A DNA stretch of 64,000 bases. Origin: Solidesulfovibrio carbinoliphilus subsp. oakridgensis. Lineage in GTDB: Bacteria > Desulfobacterota > Desulfovibrionia > Desulfovibrionales > Desulfovibrionaceae. Each line of letters begins with the position of its first letter. Position 1 is the stretch's first letter. Below are positions 27,051 to 34,219 of the stretch, one piece after another. Made by a program: the position numbers and the translations under genes. Below the pieces are notes generated by a model. That model was given only the letters and a program-made list of their open reading frames with translations. It made no database searches and was not told where the DNA came from. The stretch is taken from assembly GCF_000177215.2 (NCBI RefSeq), contig NZ_CM001368.1, forward strand, positions 1,736,001-1,800,000. The letters run 5' to 3'.

Positions 27051-29189
27051 TCAGCAGGAAGGCCGGGCACATCCTGGGGTCTCGCTGCCGGTTGCCGGTT
27101 TCTTTCCAGCCATCACCCTGTCGATGACCGCCTGCAACTCGGCCATGTCGATCGGCTTTGAAACATAGTCGTGCATTCCCGCGGCCAAAAGCTTTTCCCT
27201 GTCCCCGGTCATCGCGTAGCCGGTCATGGCGATGATCGGAATATCCCGCTTCTCACCGCCGGCCAGCCCCTGGCGAATCGCCCTGGTCGCCAGGACGCCG
27301 TCCAGGACGGGCATCTGCACATCCATGAGGATCAGGTCGAAGTCCTGGCCGGTCAGGCGGGCGAGGACCTCCTGCCCGTCTGCGGCCGTGACCACGAGGC
27401 ATCCCTGCTTTTCGAGCATGCGTCTGACCGCCATCAAGCTCACCGCGTCGTCTTCGGCGAAAAGGATGCGCCACCCCCGGACAGGAGCGGGGCAACCCGT
27501 CTCTGCGGCCTGTTTCGCCAGCCTTGGGAGCTCGTCGGGCAGACGGAAGGGAAGGGAGCAATACACCGTCGTTCCTGCTCCGGTGGTGCTGTCGATGGTC
27601 AGCTCGCCCCCCATGATGCCCACGAGCTTGCGGACGATGGAAAGCCCCAGGCCCGCCCCCTGGAAGCTGCGGGTGTAGGAAACCTCGGCCTGGGTGAAGG
27701 GCTCGAAAACAGCCTGGAGCATGGCGTCATCGATGCCGATCCCCGTGTCGGAAATGACGAACAGGACGCGCAAGACGCCCTTGCACCAGCCGATGGGCTC
27801 CACCTCGACACGGACACGGCCTTTTTCGGTAAATTTGATGGCATTGCCGACCAGATTGAACAGGACTTGCTGCAGGCGGGACTTGTCCCCGACAAGCCGT
27901 GGCGGCATACGGCCGTCGATGCGAAAATCCAGTTCCAGGCCCTTCTCCCTTGCCGTCATGCCGAAAAGCCCCAGGGTTGCCTCCCGCTGGTCCGCGATCT
28001 CGAAGGCATCCTCGCGGAGGGCCAGCTTTCCCGCCTCGATCCTGGACAGGTCGAGGATATCGGAGAGCAGGCGCGTCAGGCGATGGGAGGACTGGATGGC
28101 CGCGAGCAGATACTCCCGCTGCTCGGCATCGAGCCGGGTGTGTCCGAGGAGTTGCAGGATGCCGAGGATGCCGTTTAACGGGGTACGGATCTCATGGCTC
28201 ATGTTGGCAAGGAATTCGGACTTGACGCGCGTGGCCGCTTCCGCCTGCTCCTTGGCCGCCTGCAACGCCTCTTCGGCCTGCTTGCGCTCGGTGACGTCGC
28301 GAAACACCCCCAGCATCAATTCCTGGCCCTGCATGTCGAAGGCGTTCGTCATGACCTCCGCTATCCGTATGTTCCCCCCCGCGGCCCGAAGAAGAACGTC
28401 GGTTTGCGGGCCCGACGGGGTTGCCGAACTTCGAAAGTTCTCGGCCAGGCCGTTGCTCCCGGGACTCTCCATCGGATGCAGTTCCCGTTGCGGCCTGCCG
28501 ACAAGCTCCTCCCGGGCGCGTCCGAAAAACCGTTCCGCCGCCTCGTTGCATTCGACCAGGATGCCGGTGTTTCTGTCCGCCACGAGAACCGGATCGCTTA
28601 CGGAGGAGAAAAGAGCGCGATAACGTTCCTCGCTCGCCCGCAGCTCCTCGGTCCGGCTGGCCACCTCCCGCTCCAGGTTCCGATACAGGTGCGCATTGCG
28701 CAGGATCAACGCCAGAATCGGCGCCAGCCGGTCCAGGGTGCTGATGATGGAGCTTATGCCGTGGGTGTCCATGATGCCGAGCAGGAACAGGACGCCAATG
28801 CGGGCCCCGCCGTGCTGGAGCGGCACCACCACCGAGTCCCCCACCCCCAGTGCGGGCAGCAGGTCGCCACGCAACGCGGGCGGGCTGTCCGGACCGATGT
28901 AGGTGACCTTTTCCATCTGGTGGCTCAGCGCGGCGAGCGGGTCCATTGCCGCCAGGAGGGCCCTGTCGCGACGGCGCTCGGGAAGGACGGCCAGGATCTT
29001 GTGCGTCGCCTCGCCGGTGAAATGCGCGCACTCCATGACGACCACGGTGCGAATGGCCAGGAGTTCCCGGATCTGGCTGGCAATGTACTGACAGCAACGG
29101 CCGGGCGAGTCGGCCAGGGCCATGATGTTCGTCACCAAGTCCGCGAAGAGCAGCGCGAACGCGTTGTGGTCAGGGGTTTGCTCAGACAT
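27051..29189 (-). CDS. Hybrid histidine kinase (GAF-PAS-HisKA-HATPase-REC)
   Basis: This 712-residue cytoplasmic kinase has a GAF-type domain (about 20-170), a PAS domain (about 185-305), a HisKA dimerisation domain with His332 in [12 protein letters not shown], and a HATPase domain (DTGIGI, GAGLGLSIVRKL). A C-terminal receiver domain carries its phospho-Asp in LILMDVQMP. It lacks membrane segments, so it should sense an internal signal. The ATG overlaps the DUF1638 stop by eight bases, so it is translationally coupled to the corrinoid methyltransferase operon and may sense that pathway (inference). Its core closely resembles the hybrid kinase at 49167-50777. Confidence 0.9.
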   Translation of the reverse strand: MSEQTPDHNAFALLFADLVTNIMALADSPGRCCQYIASQIRELLAIRTVVVMECAHFTGEATHKILAVLPERRRDRALLAAMDPLAALSHQMEKVTYIGPDSPPALRGDLLPALGVGDSVVVPLQHGGARIGVLFLLGIMDTHGISSIISTLDRLAPILALILRNAHLYRNLEREVASRTEELRASEERYRALFSSVSDPVLVADRNTGILVECNEAAERFFGRAREELVGRPQRELHPMESPGSNGLAENFRSSATPSGPQTDVLLRAAGGNIRIAEVMTNAFDMQGQELMLGVFRDVTERKQAEEALQAAKEQAEAATRVKSEFLANMSHEIRTPLNGILGILQLLGHTRLDAEQREYLLAAIQSSHRLTRLLSDILDLSRIEAGKLALREDAFEIADQREATLGLFGMTAREKGLELDFRIDGRMPPRLVGDKSRLQQVLFNLVGNAIKFTEKGRVRVEVEPIGWCKGVLRVLFVISDTGIGIDDAMLQAVFEPFTQAEVSYTRSFQGAGLGLSIVRKLVGIMGGELTIDSTTGAGTTVYCSLPFRLPDELPRLAKQAAETGCPAPVRGWRILFAEDDAVSLMAVRRMLEKQGCLVVTAADGQEVLARLTGQDFDLILMDVQMPVLDGVLATRAIRQGLAGGEKRDIPIIAMTGYAMTGDREKLLAAGMHDYVSKPIDMAELQAVIDRVMAGKKPATGSETPGCARPSC

Positions 29190-29775
29190 GCCCGTGCGCT
29201 CTTTGCAATCCTGCGGCTATTTCCGCCTTGAGCCGCTCGAGGCCCGTGGGCCGGATCTCCACGGGCATGTCGAAAAACGCCTCGATATCCGCCAAGGTCC
29301 GGTGTGGCGCCTCGGCCAGGCCCGTGTCCAGGTACATGAGCCGCGTGTGCATCTCGTGCATGAATTCCCTGGCCAGCGGCTGGTCCTTGAGGCCGAGCTC
29401 CCCCCGGAAAACCTGTTCCCAGCGCGCGGTCCACTCCGGCAGGAAGAAGAACACCCCCTCGCGCCGCAGCCGGTGGTAGGCGTCATGGCCGAGGAGGATG
29501 TCGCAGCAGTTGACGCCGCGAACCTTCCTGATGTGCGGCCGCCGGGCCAGCTCCCCCATATGCGGGCAGCAGTCGCCGTACACCAGCAAGAGGCGCCGGT
29601 CCTCGGCCCGGGCCAGCCCGAGGAGCGCCTCGTCGAGCAGGGCCGGGCGCATGTGCAGCATGGAATCCAGGAATACCGGCCGGACGCCCCCCATCACGGC
29701 CGGACCGAGCCCGGCGATCTCCTTGCGAAAAATACTGCAACTCACGACCAGGGTCTCTTTTGCCGGCATACGCAT
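29182..29775 (-). CDS. DUF1638 family protein
   Basis: The 197-residue protein matches what I know of DUF1638: a cysteine near the start (VVSCSIFRKEI), LVYGDCCPHM near residue 64, and VNCCDILLGHDAYHRL near residue 86. The cysteine/histidine pattern suggests metal or thiol chemistry. DUF1638 genes are known neighbours of corrinoid methyltransferase genes in methanogens and sulfate reducers, but their function is not established. The ATG at 29775 overlaps the methyltransferase stop (TGATG). Confidence 0.75.
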   Translation of the reverse strand: MRMPAKETLVVSCSIFRKEIAGLGPAVMGGVRPVFLDSMLHMRPALLDEALLGLARAEDRRLLLVYGDCCPHMGELARRPHIRKVRGVNCCDILLGHDAYHRLRREGVFFFLPEWTARWEQVFRGELGLKDQPLAREFMHEMHTRLMYLDTGLAEAPHRTLADIEAFFDMPVEIRPTGLERLKAEIAAGLQRAHGHV

Positions 29776-30800
29776 CAGGCCTTTGCCTTGCCCGTGTCCC
29801 GCACGGCCCGGGCCACGGCTTCGATGGTCTCCAGAGGGGTGCTCCAGGGCACGTCGGCGCTGCTGGTGCAGAAGATGCATCGGGGGTCGGCGGCCATGGT
29901 GGAGAGGATGGCGCACGTCCGCGCGTAGGCTTCCTCCGGGGACAGCCCGGGAAGATGCGGGCCGCTCAGGTTCCCCAGGAGCACCGGGATTTCGCCGACG
30001 AGGTCGCGGGCTTCGGCAAAGCTGTCCCGGTGGTCCAGGGCGAAGCCCACCACGTGCGGCAATTTCCTGAACAGGCCAAGATGCGAAGCCAAGGGGTTGC
30101 CTCCGTGGTGAAACACAATGGGGCCGGGGACGCGCGAGAAGGCCTCGGCAAGGGGAGGCACGATCTGATCGAGTACCATTTGGGGAGTCAACAAGCGCGG
30201 GTTGGTGAACATGGCCGGAATGACCACGAAATCGGCCCCGGCCTCAAACAGGGCCGTGGCCAGGCCCACGAAGTGGTCGCTGCTCCGGCGAAGCAACCCG
30301 TCCCTGGCCTCGGGGTCGAAAAGGAGGGCCTCGATCCATTCGCCGATGGTCACCAGCAGCGCGGGCAGGTCCATGGGCGCGGTGAGCAAGGCGGCAATGG
30401 GCTTTTTGCCTCCGAACTCCCGCGACAAAAGCCGGGTGGATTCGACCAGGTACCGCAGGCCGGGATCTGTTGCCGGGTCCGGCGCGAGCAGGCCTGCCAG
30501 GTCTGTCAGGCCCTTGCAGGCCGGGCGGATGACGTTTGGCGGTGCGGTGTCGAAGTATTGCAGCCCGCAGCCGAAGGCCCTCGCCTCAAGGGGAAGGGCA
30601 AAGGGCGTAAAGAGGATGTCCGGGTCCACGAGGTCCACCACGGCTTGCTGCCCGGCCAGGTATTTCTCCGGCTTGGCGTAATACTCCGACAGGCTGCAAC
30701 CCGTGAGTTTGGCTCCGTAGAGACTGAGGACCAGGGAGAAGGCCCGGCGATCCGCGGGTTCGCCCCGGACCGCCGCAAAGACCCGGTCGAGGGAATTCAT
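29775..30800 (-). CDS. UroD/MtaA-family corrinoid methyltransferase
   Basis: The 341-residue protein belongs to the uroporphyrinogen decarboxylase superfamily that includes MtaA/CmuA-type enzymes, which move a methyl group from a corrinoid protein to a thiol or tetrahydrofolate. In the MtaA group the zinc ligands form a His-X-Cys motif plus a later Cys. Here the equivalent segment reads FHHGGNP and the late segment CTSSADVP, so the usual Cys after the His is Gly. The start at 30800 has a GGGGAG ribosome site. It overlaps the corrinoid protein gene by four bases. Co-expression with the corrinoid protein is near certain; the acceptor is not known. Confidence 0.78.
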   Translation of the reverse strand: MNSLDRVFAAVRGEPADRRAFSLVLSLYGAKLTGCSLSEYYAKPEKYLAGQQAVVDLVDPDILFTPFALPLEARAFGCGLQYFDTAPPNVIRPACKGLTDLAGLLAPDPATDPGLRYLVESTRLLSREFGGKKPIAALLTAPMDLPALLVTIGEWIEALLFDPEARDGLLRRSSDHFVGLATALFEAGADFVVIPAMFTNPRLLTPQMVLDQIVPPLAEAFSRVPGPIVFHHGGNPLASHLGLFRKLPHVVGFALDHRDSFAEARDLVGEIPVLLGNLSGPHLPGLSPEEAYARTCAILSTMAADPRCIFCTSSADVPWSTPLETIEAVARAVRDTGKAKA

Positions 30801-31477
30801 GAAGCTCCCCTTTCCGTCTCGAGCGCTCTGGCCCAGAGGCGATCGAACAGGGCCGGCGCCTGGATGGCGTTCGCGCACGTGCCGTCGCCGCCGACCCGTG
30901 GCACCAACTCGGGCCGCAGGTTGATGACCGCCCCGCCCACGGCCAGTTGCACCCGTCCGCCAAGGCCGCGCCGGTCCAATTCCCGGCGCACGAGAAGGAT
31001 GTTTTCCGCCGTGGTCAGCATCATGGCCGAGACGCCGATGATGCGGGCGCCCGATTCCTCGGCCGTGTCCACGAACCGGGTCGGCAAAACGTCGTTGCCG
31101 AGGTCCACCACCTCCCAGCCGGCCGAGGCGAGGAAGATCGCCACCATTTTCCGGCCCAGGGCATGGTGATCGTCCTCGATGTTGCCGATGACCACCGGGC
31201 CCTTGCGTTCGCCCGCGGGGAAAGGCGTCGACTCCGCCATTTTGCGCAGGATATCCTCGGCAACCTTTCCGGCCACATAGCCCTGGGCCAGGGACAGCCT
31301 GTCCCTGGCCCAGCGTTCGCCAATCTCCGCCAGCACGGGTTCCAGAATCGCATGCACGGCATGGCCGAAGCCTTTGGCCGCGCCCTCCCCGGTCAGAAGC
31401 TCCACCGCCTTGTCGCGTCGGGCCTCGATGATGTGGTCAAACAAATTCGCGCGCAGAGCCTGGATTTCCTCGGACAA
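30797..31477 (-). CDS. Corrinoid (B12-binding) methyl-carrier protein
   Basis: The 226-residue protein has an N-terminal helical cap domain (about 1-85) and a C-terminal cobalamin-binding Rossmann domain with the DxHxxG signature (DHHALG). The His there is the expected lower axial cobalt ligand. GGAVINLRPEL lies near residue 190. This is the MtaC/MtbC-like architecture. No ATG is available; TTG at 31477 has GGGAGG six bases upstream, whereas TTG at 31483 abuts it. It heads the four-gene minus-strand operon. No substrate-specific methyltransferase (MtaB/MtbB type) is nearby, so the methyl donor is unknown. Confidence 0.85.
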   Translation of the reverse strand: MSEEIQALRANLFDHIIEARRDKAVELLTGEGAAKGFGHAVHAILEPVLAEIGERWARDRLSLAQGYVAGKVAEDILRKMAESTPFPAGERKGPVVIGNIEDDHHALGRKMVAIFLASAGWEVVDLGNDVLPTRFVDTAEESGARIIGVSAMMLTTAENILLVRRELDRRGLGGRVQLAVGGAVINLRPELVPRVGGDGTCANAIQAPALFDRLWARALETERGAS

Positions 31478-32376
31478 GGTCAACCTCCCGGAAGCGGCGT
31501 TCTGGCCAGTCGGACTTGTGCCCGGACAATACTATTTCACAAGCGAGAAACCAAGACCGGACTTCAAAGAGTGTCGAAGGCCAGTCCCTTGGTGCTCGAC
31601 AGTGTTACGACAGGTCATGTCCATAACAATGCCACATGTGGAATCAAAATTGTGCCAGAACAAGCCTTCCAGGCTGACAGGCGACCGCAAGAAATCAATA
31701 TCGACTGCTCATTATTTTCCAATAGAGGCACACATTCTGAACAATAGGCCAATACCCTGTCATTTCATCCAATTTTCCCAGGGATGCCGCAGCAGGCAAC
31801 GTCAATATCCTTAGAAAACTAAAGACGTTTGAGAATATGCTTGGGACAAAAAGGTTCCAGGGAAGCTCGATTTTATCCAGCATGGCCTCTCCACCAGATG
31901 CGATATCGCATGGATCGACTGAAGAGCGACTGCGAGTGCGGCTTTGGTCGCAGGATGGCAAGTGCTCCATCGGCCTTATCAATCTATATACTTCAATTTT
32001 TTGCGCGTAAAAACGCAGACTTTTCCCGTTTGGAACAATCCTCTGGGCACCCTGTATTGGGCGTCGCTCGTTTTTGTCTGCAACCACAAATGATGCAATT
32101 CGCTTGGCAGGGACGCCGGGCCTCGGCGCCGCCGGGGAGACTGCCGCCGGGAATGGCCGCCTTCAAGGCTGGACGTTGTCGGAAGCCGTACCCCGGCCGG
32201 CATGCCTGCCCCGCGTCGGTTGAGGGCTGGTGTTCCCGGCAGGAATGCCAGGCCCCGCTCCGCTCCCTGTCCGCGATCTGTTCGCAGTGGCCATGACCTG
32301 CAGCGGGGGGCGTCGAGGATGCAGGGCAGGGCCGGGTACAAATTCTTGCCCCGCTTTGGCGCTCTTTCCCGGATGG
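31478..32376. other. AT-richer region without convincing genes
   Basis: About 900 bases upstream of the corrinoid operon. The stretch 31510-32060 is clearly lower in G+C than the rest of the window. Open frames on both strands (for example 31829-32296 plus, 31695-32087 minus) have no ribosome site and no recognisable protein. A perfect 14-base palindrome, ATGCGATATCGCAT, lies at 31898-31911. The corrinoid operon promoter must be here, but I cannot assign it. The composition suggests foreign or decayed DNA. Confidence 0.5.
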
Positions 32377-32429
32377 GTACAGGATTCTGTACGATCCCAA
32401 GGCGACAGGCTTGTGCGGATGGGCTTGGG
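32377..32429 (+). promoter_or_regulatory. Palindromes upstream of sigma-54 promoter (candidate activator site)
   Basis: A perfect inverted repeat (GTACAG at 32377-32382, CTGTAC at 32387-32392) is centred about 133 bases before the predicted sigma-54 start point. This is the typical distance for an enhancer-binding protein site. A second pair (CCCAAG at 32396-32401, CTTGGG at 32424-32429) follows. They could instead be RNA hairpins if an upstream transcript crosses this region. Confidence 0.4.
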
Positions 32430-32492
32430 TGGCAGACGTAACAATCTGGATTTCCGTTAAAAATACTCTCGCCAACGACCACTCCCCCCTTT

Positions 32493-32506
32493 GGCACGCC
32501 TCCTGC
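32493..32506 (+). promoter_or_regulatory. Sigma-54 promoter
   Basis: TTGGCACG followed by CTGCTT gives the invariant GG (32493-32494) and GC (32505-32506) with exactly ten bases between them, and most consensus positions of TGGCACN5TTGC are met. Transcription should start near 32517-32519. No gene with a ribosome site lies before the terminator at 32544. Confidence 0.72.
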
Positions 32507-32517
32507 TTTATAGAAAA

Positions 32518-32585
32518 TACCTTCCTCTGAATGAACATTTTTGAAAAAGGCTTTCCGGGTGGCTCCCGGAAGGCCTTTTTCCTTT
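32518..32585 (+). ncRNA. Predicted short sigma-54-driven RNA
   Basis: From the predicted start to the end of the terminator is only about 60-68 bases. Most of it is a single 16-bp hairpin. An ATG at 32531 lacks a ribosome site, and its frame runs through the hairpin, so a peptide is unlikely. The unit could be a small RNA or an attenuated leader for the YkgJ-type gene at 32833. It is predicted from the promoter-terminator geometry alone. Confidence 0.4.
32544..32585 (+). terminator. Strong intrinsic terminator (bidirectional geometry)
   Basis: Bases 32544-32559 pair with 32565-32580 in a 16-bp stem with one G-T wobble and a five-base loop. The stem begins with AAAAA and ends with TTTTT, and CCTTTT follows. 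It would stop transcription in either direction. It lies just 26 bases past the predicted sigma-54 start. Confidence 0.88.
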
Positions 32586-32832
32586 TGGCCTTGGCCGCGC
32601 CGCCGCCAGCCGAGCGTTTCCGACCTTTCCTCGGATGTTCGCCTGATCCGGCTACCCCATCGGCGGCTCCCGTGTTATCTCCAAGCGCGCCGCCCGCGAG
32701 CCCGGCCCGGTATAAAATCCTGCACCCGCCGGATCGGCCGGGAGGCTGAGACGGGACAGGTCCGGCAACGGGAGGGCCTCGCGCCACCGGCGTATGGTAT
32801 GGTTTGCAGGATTGGACCCTCAAGGAACGACA

Positions 32833-33198
32833 ATGGTAAAGATCGGTCGCAAAACACGGATTTTCGTCGGCAAGGTCAGGCGGCTTTTCGCGGTCCATTT
32901 CCGCAAAGGATATGTTGCCCGGCAACTGCGCAACCGCCAGGGGGGCTGCCACCAGTGCGGGACGTGCTGCCATTTCACGATCGCTTGCCCGATGCTGACC
33001 AAAGACCACTTGTGCCGCGTGTACGGCAAATGCCGGCCCAAGGCGTGCCGGGTCTTTCCGATCGACCAGAAGGACATCAACGACGTAACCCGGTGTGGCG
33101 GCGTATGCGGCTATGGCTTCGCTGACCCGGCAAGCACCCGGAAGGCCGGACTGTCCCCGGGCGCGCCACGGCTAAGGGCCACGAGGAAAGCGAACTGA
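32833..33198 (+). CDS. YkgJ-type cysteine cluster protein
   Basis: The 121-residue protein has the cysteine pattern of the YkgJ/CxxCxxCC (UPF0153) family: GGCHQCGTCC near residue 38, followed by CPML, LCRVYGKCRPKACRVFP and two more Cys near the C-terminus (CGGVCGYG). Such proteins are thought to bind zinc or an Fe-S cluster, and their role is unknown. The basic N-terminus (1-35) lacks a signal peptide. The ATG at 32833 has an AAGGA site; an upstream ATG at 32794 does not. Confidence 0.72.
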   Translation: MVKIGRKTRIFVGKVRRLFAVHFRKGYVARQLRNRQGGCHQCGTCCHFTIACPMLTKDHLCRVYGKCRPKACRVFPIDQKDINDVTRCGGVCGYGFADPASTRKAGLSPGAPRLRATRKAN

Positions 33199-33363
33199 CC
33201 CGTCGCGGCGTTTACGGCCAGACCCAGTCGGCGGATAGGCGCGGCAACGCAAAACGGCCCATCGCCATGGAGACAGGCCGCCCAGGTGGGCAATATTCGG
33301 GATGCTGCACTTTCTCCCGGGCCACGCAGCCAGGCGGCGCGTAGCCCCCTCTCGGAGAGCGGG

Positions 33364-34161
33364 ATGTTATTAAAAGACAAGAATATCTTGATCGTTGGCG
33401 GGAGCGGCGCCATCGGCACGGCGACGGCAAGGGCGTTCGCCAGGGAAGGAGCCCGCCTGTTCTTGGGAGCCCGGCACCAGGACAGGCTCGAGTCCGTGGC
33501 CAAGGCCATCCAGGCTGCCGGCGGCTCTGCAGAAGCCTTTGTCGTGGATGCGCTCGATGCCGCGGCGACCGCGGACCAGATCGCAGCCCTGGCCGGCCGG
33601 ATCGGCGAGTTTCATGTCGCGTTGAACGCTACCAGCTTTCTGCACGATCAGGGCTCGTTCATCGACGACCTTGATCTTGCGACGTTCATGGAGCCGGTGG
33701 ACACCTTTCTGCCGGCCTTGTTCAACACCACCAAGGCTGTCGTGCCGCACATGGGCAAGTCGCGCCAGGGCGTGATCCTGACGCTGACCACGCCGGCAGG
33801 CCGGACGGCGACTGCCGGACATCTGGGCTACAGCGTCACGTGCGCCGGTGTGGAAGCATTCACGCGCGTGCTCGCCGCCGAACTCGGTCCCCGCAACATC
33901 CGGGCGGTATGCCTGGCCCCGCACGCCATTTCCGATGCGCCGCAGGCCGGCTCCTACACCGCACAGCTTTTCGCGCGCAAAGCCGAGGCATCGGGCCTGT
34001 CGGTGGGCGAATGGCTTGCTGCGGGAGCACAAAGCACGAGGCTCAATCGCCTGCCCACGTTGGAGGATGTCGCCGAAACCGCCGCCTTCCTCGTCTCGGA
34101 CAAGGCCCGGTCCATAACGGCCGCCTATGTCAATCTGACGGCGGGCATGATCCCGGAATAG
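33364..34161 (+). CDS. Short-chain dehydrogenase/reductase with altered active site
   Basis: The 265-residue protein has the SDR fold: a nucleotide loop GGSGAIGTA near residue 13, an NAT segment near 87 (in place of the usual NAG), the conserved Ser region, and a Tyr motif. The catalytic Tyr-X3-Lys reads YSVTC, so the lysine is replaced by Cys, and oxidoreductase activity is doubtful or altered. The C-terminal ITAAYVNLTAG resembles the usual SDR end. The start at 33364 follows a CGGAGAG site. It is convergent with the YgiQ gene and close to no pathway genes. Confidence 0.8.
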   Translation: MLLKDKNILIVGGSGAIGTATARAFAREGARLFLGARHQDRLESVAKAIQAAGGSAEAFVVDALDAAATADQIAALAGRIGEFHVALNATSFLHDQGSFIDDLDLATFMEPVDTFLPALFNTTKAVVPHMGKSRQGVILTLTTPAGRTATAGHLGYSVTCAGVEAFTRVLAAELGPRNIRAVCLAPHAISDAPQAGSYTAQLFARKAEASGLSVGEWLAAGAQSTRLNRLPTLEDVAETAAFLVSDKARSITAAYVNLTAGMIPE

Positions 34162-34219
34162 GCGGCACCGGCCTCGCCCGACAGCCAACCTGCCGACAGG
34201 TCGGACGGAACGGCTGGCC

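Noticed and set aside
31478-31900. Cobalamin riboswitch upstream of the corrinoid operon
   Set aside because: I looked for a B12-box-like sequence on the minus strand and found none.
31695-32087. 130-codon open frame on the minus strand
   Set aside because: No ribosome site and no family resemblance; it lies within the same gene-poor patch.
31829-32296. 155-codon open frame on the plus strand in the AT-rich region
   Set aside because: No ribosome site, no recognisable protein, and it crosses a sharp change in base composition.
32531-32749. 72-codon open frame starting inside the sigma-54 unit
   Set aside because: No ribosome site, and the frame runs through the strong terminator hairpin, so it would rarely be transcribed in full.
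34188-34201. Terminator between the SDR and ygiQ genes
   Set aside because: A small hairpin (ACCTG/CAGGT) is present, but it is short and lacks a T-run in either direction, so I do not list it as a terminator.
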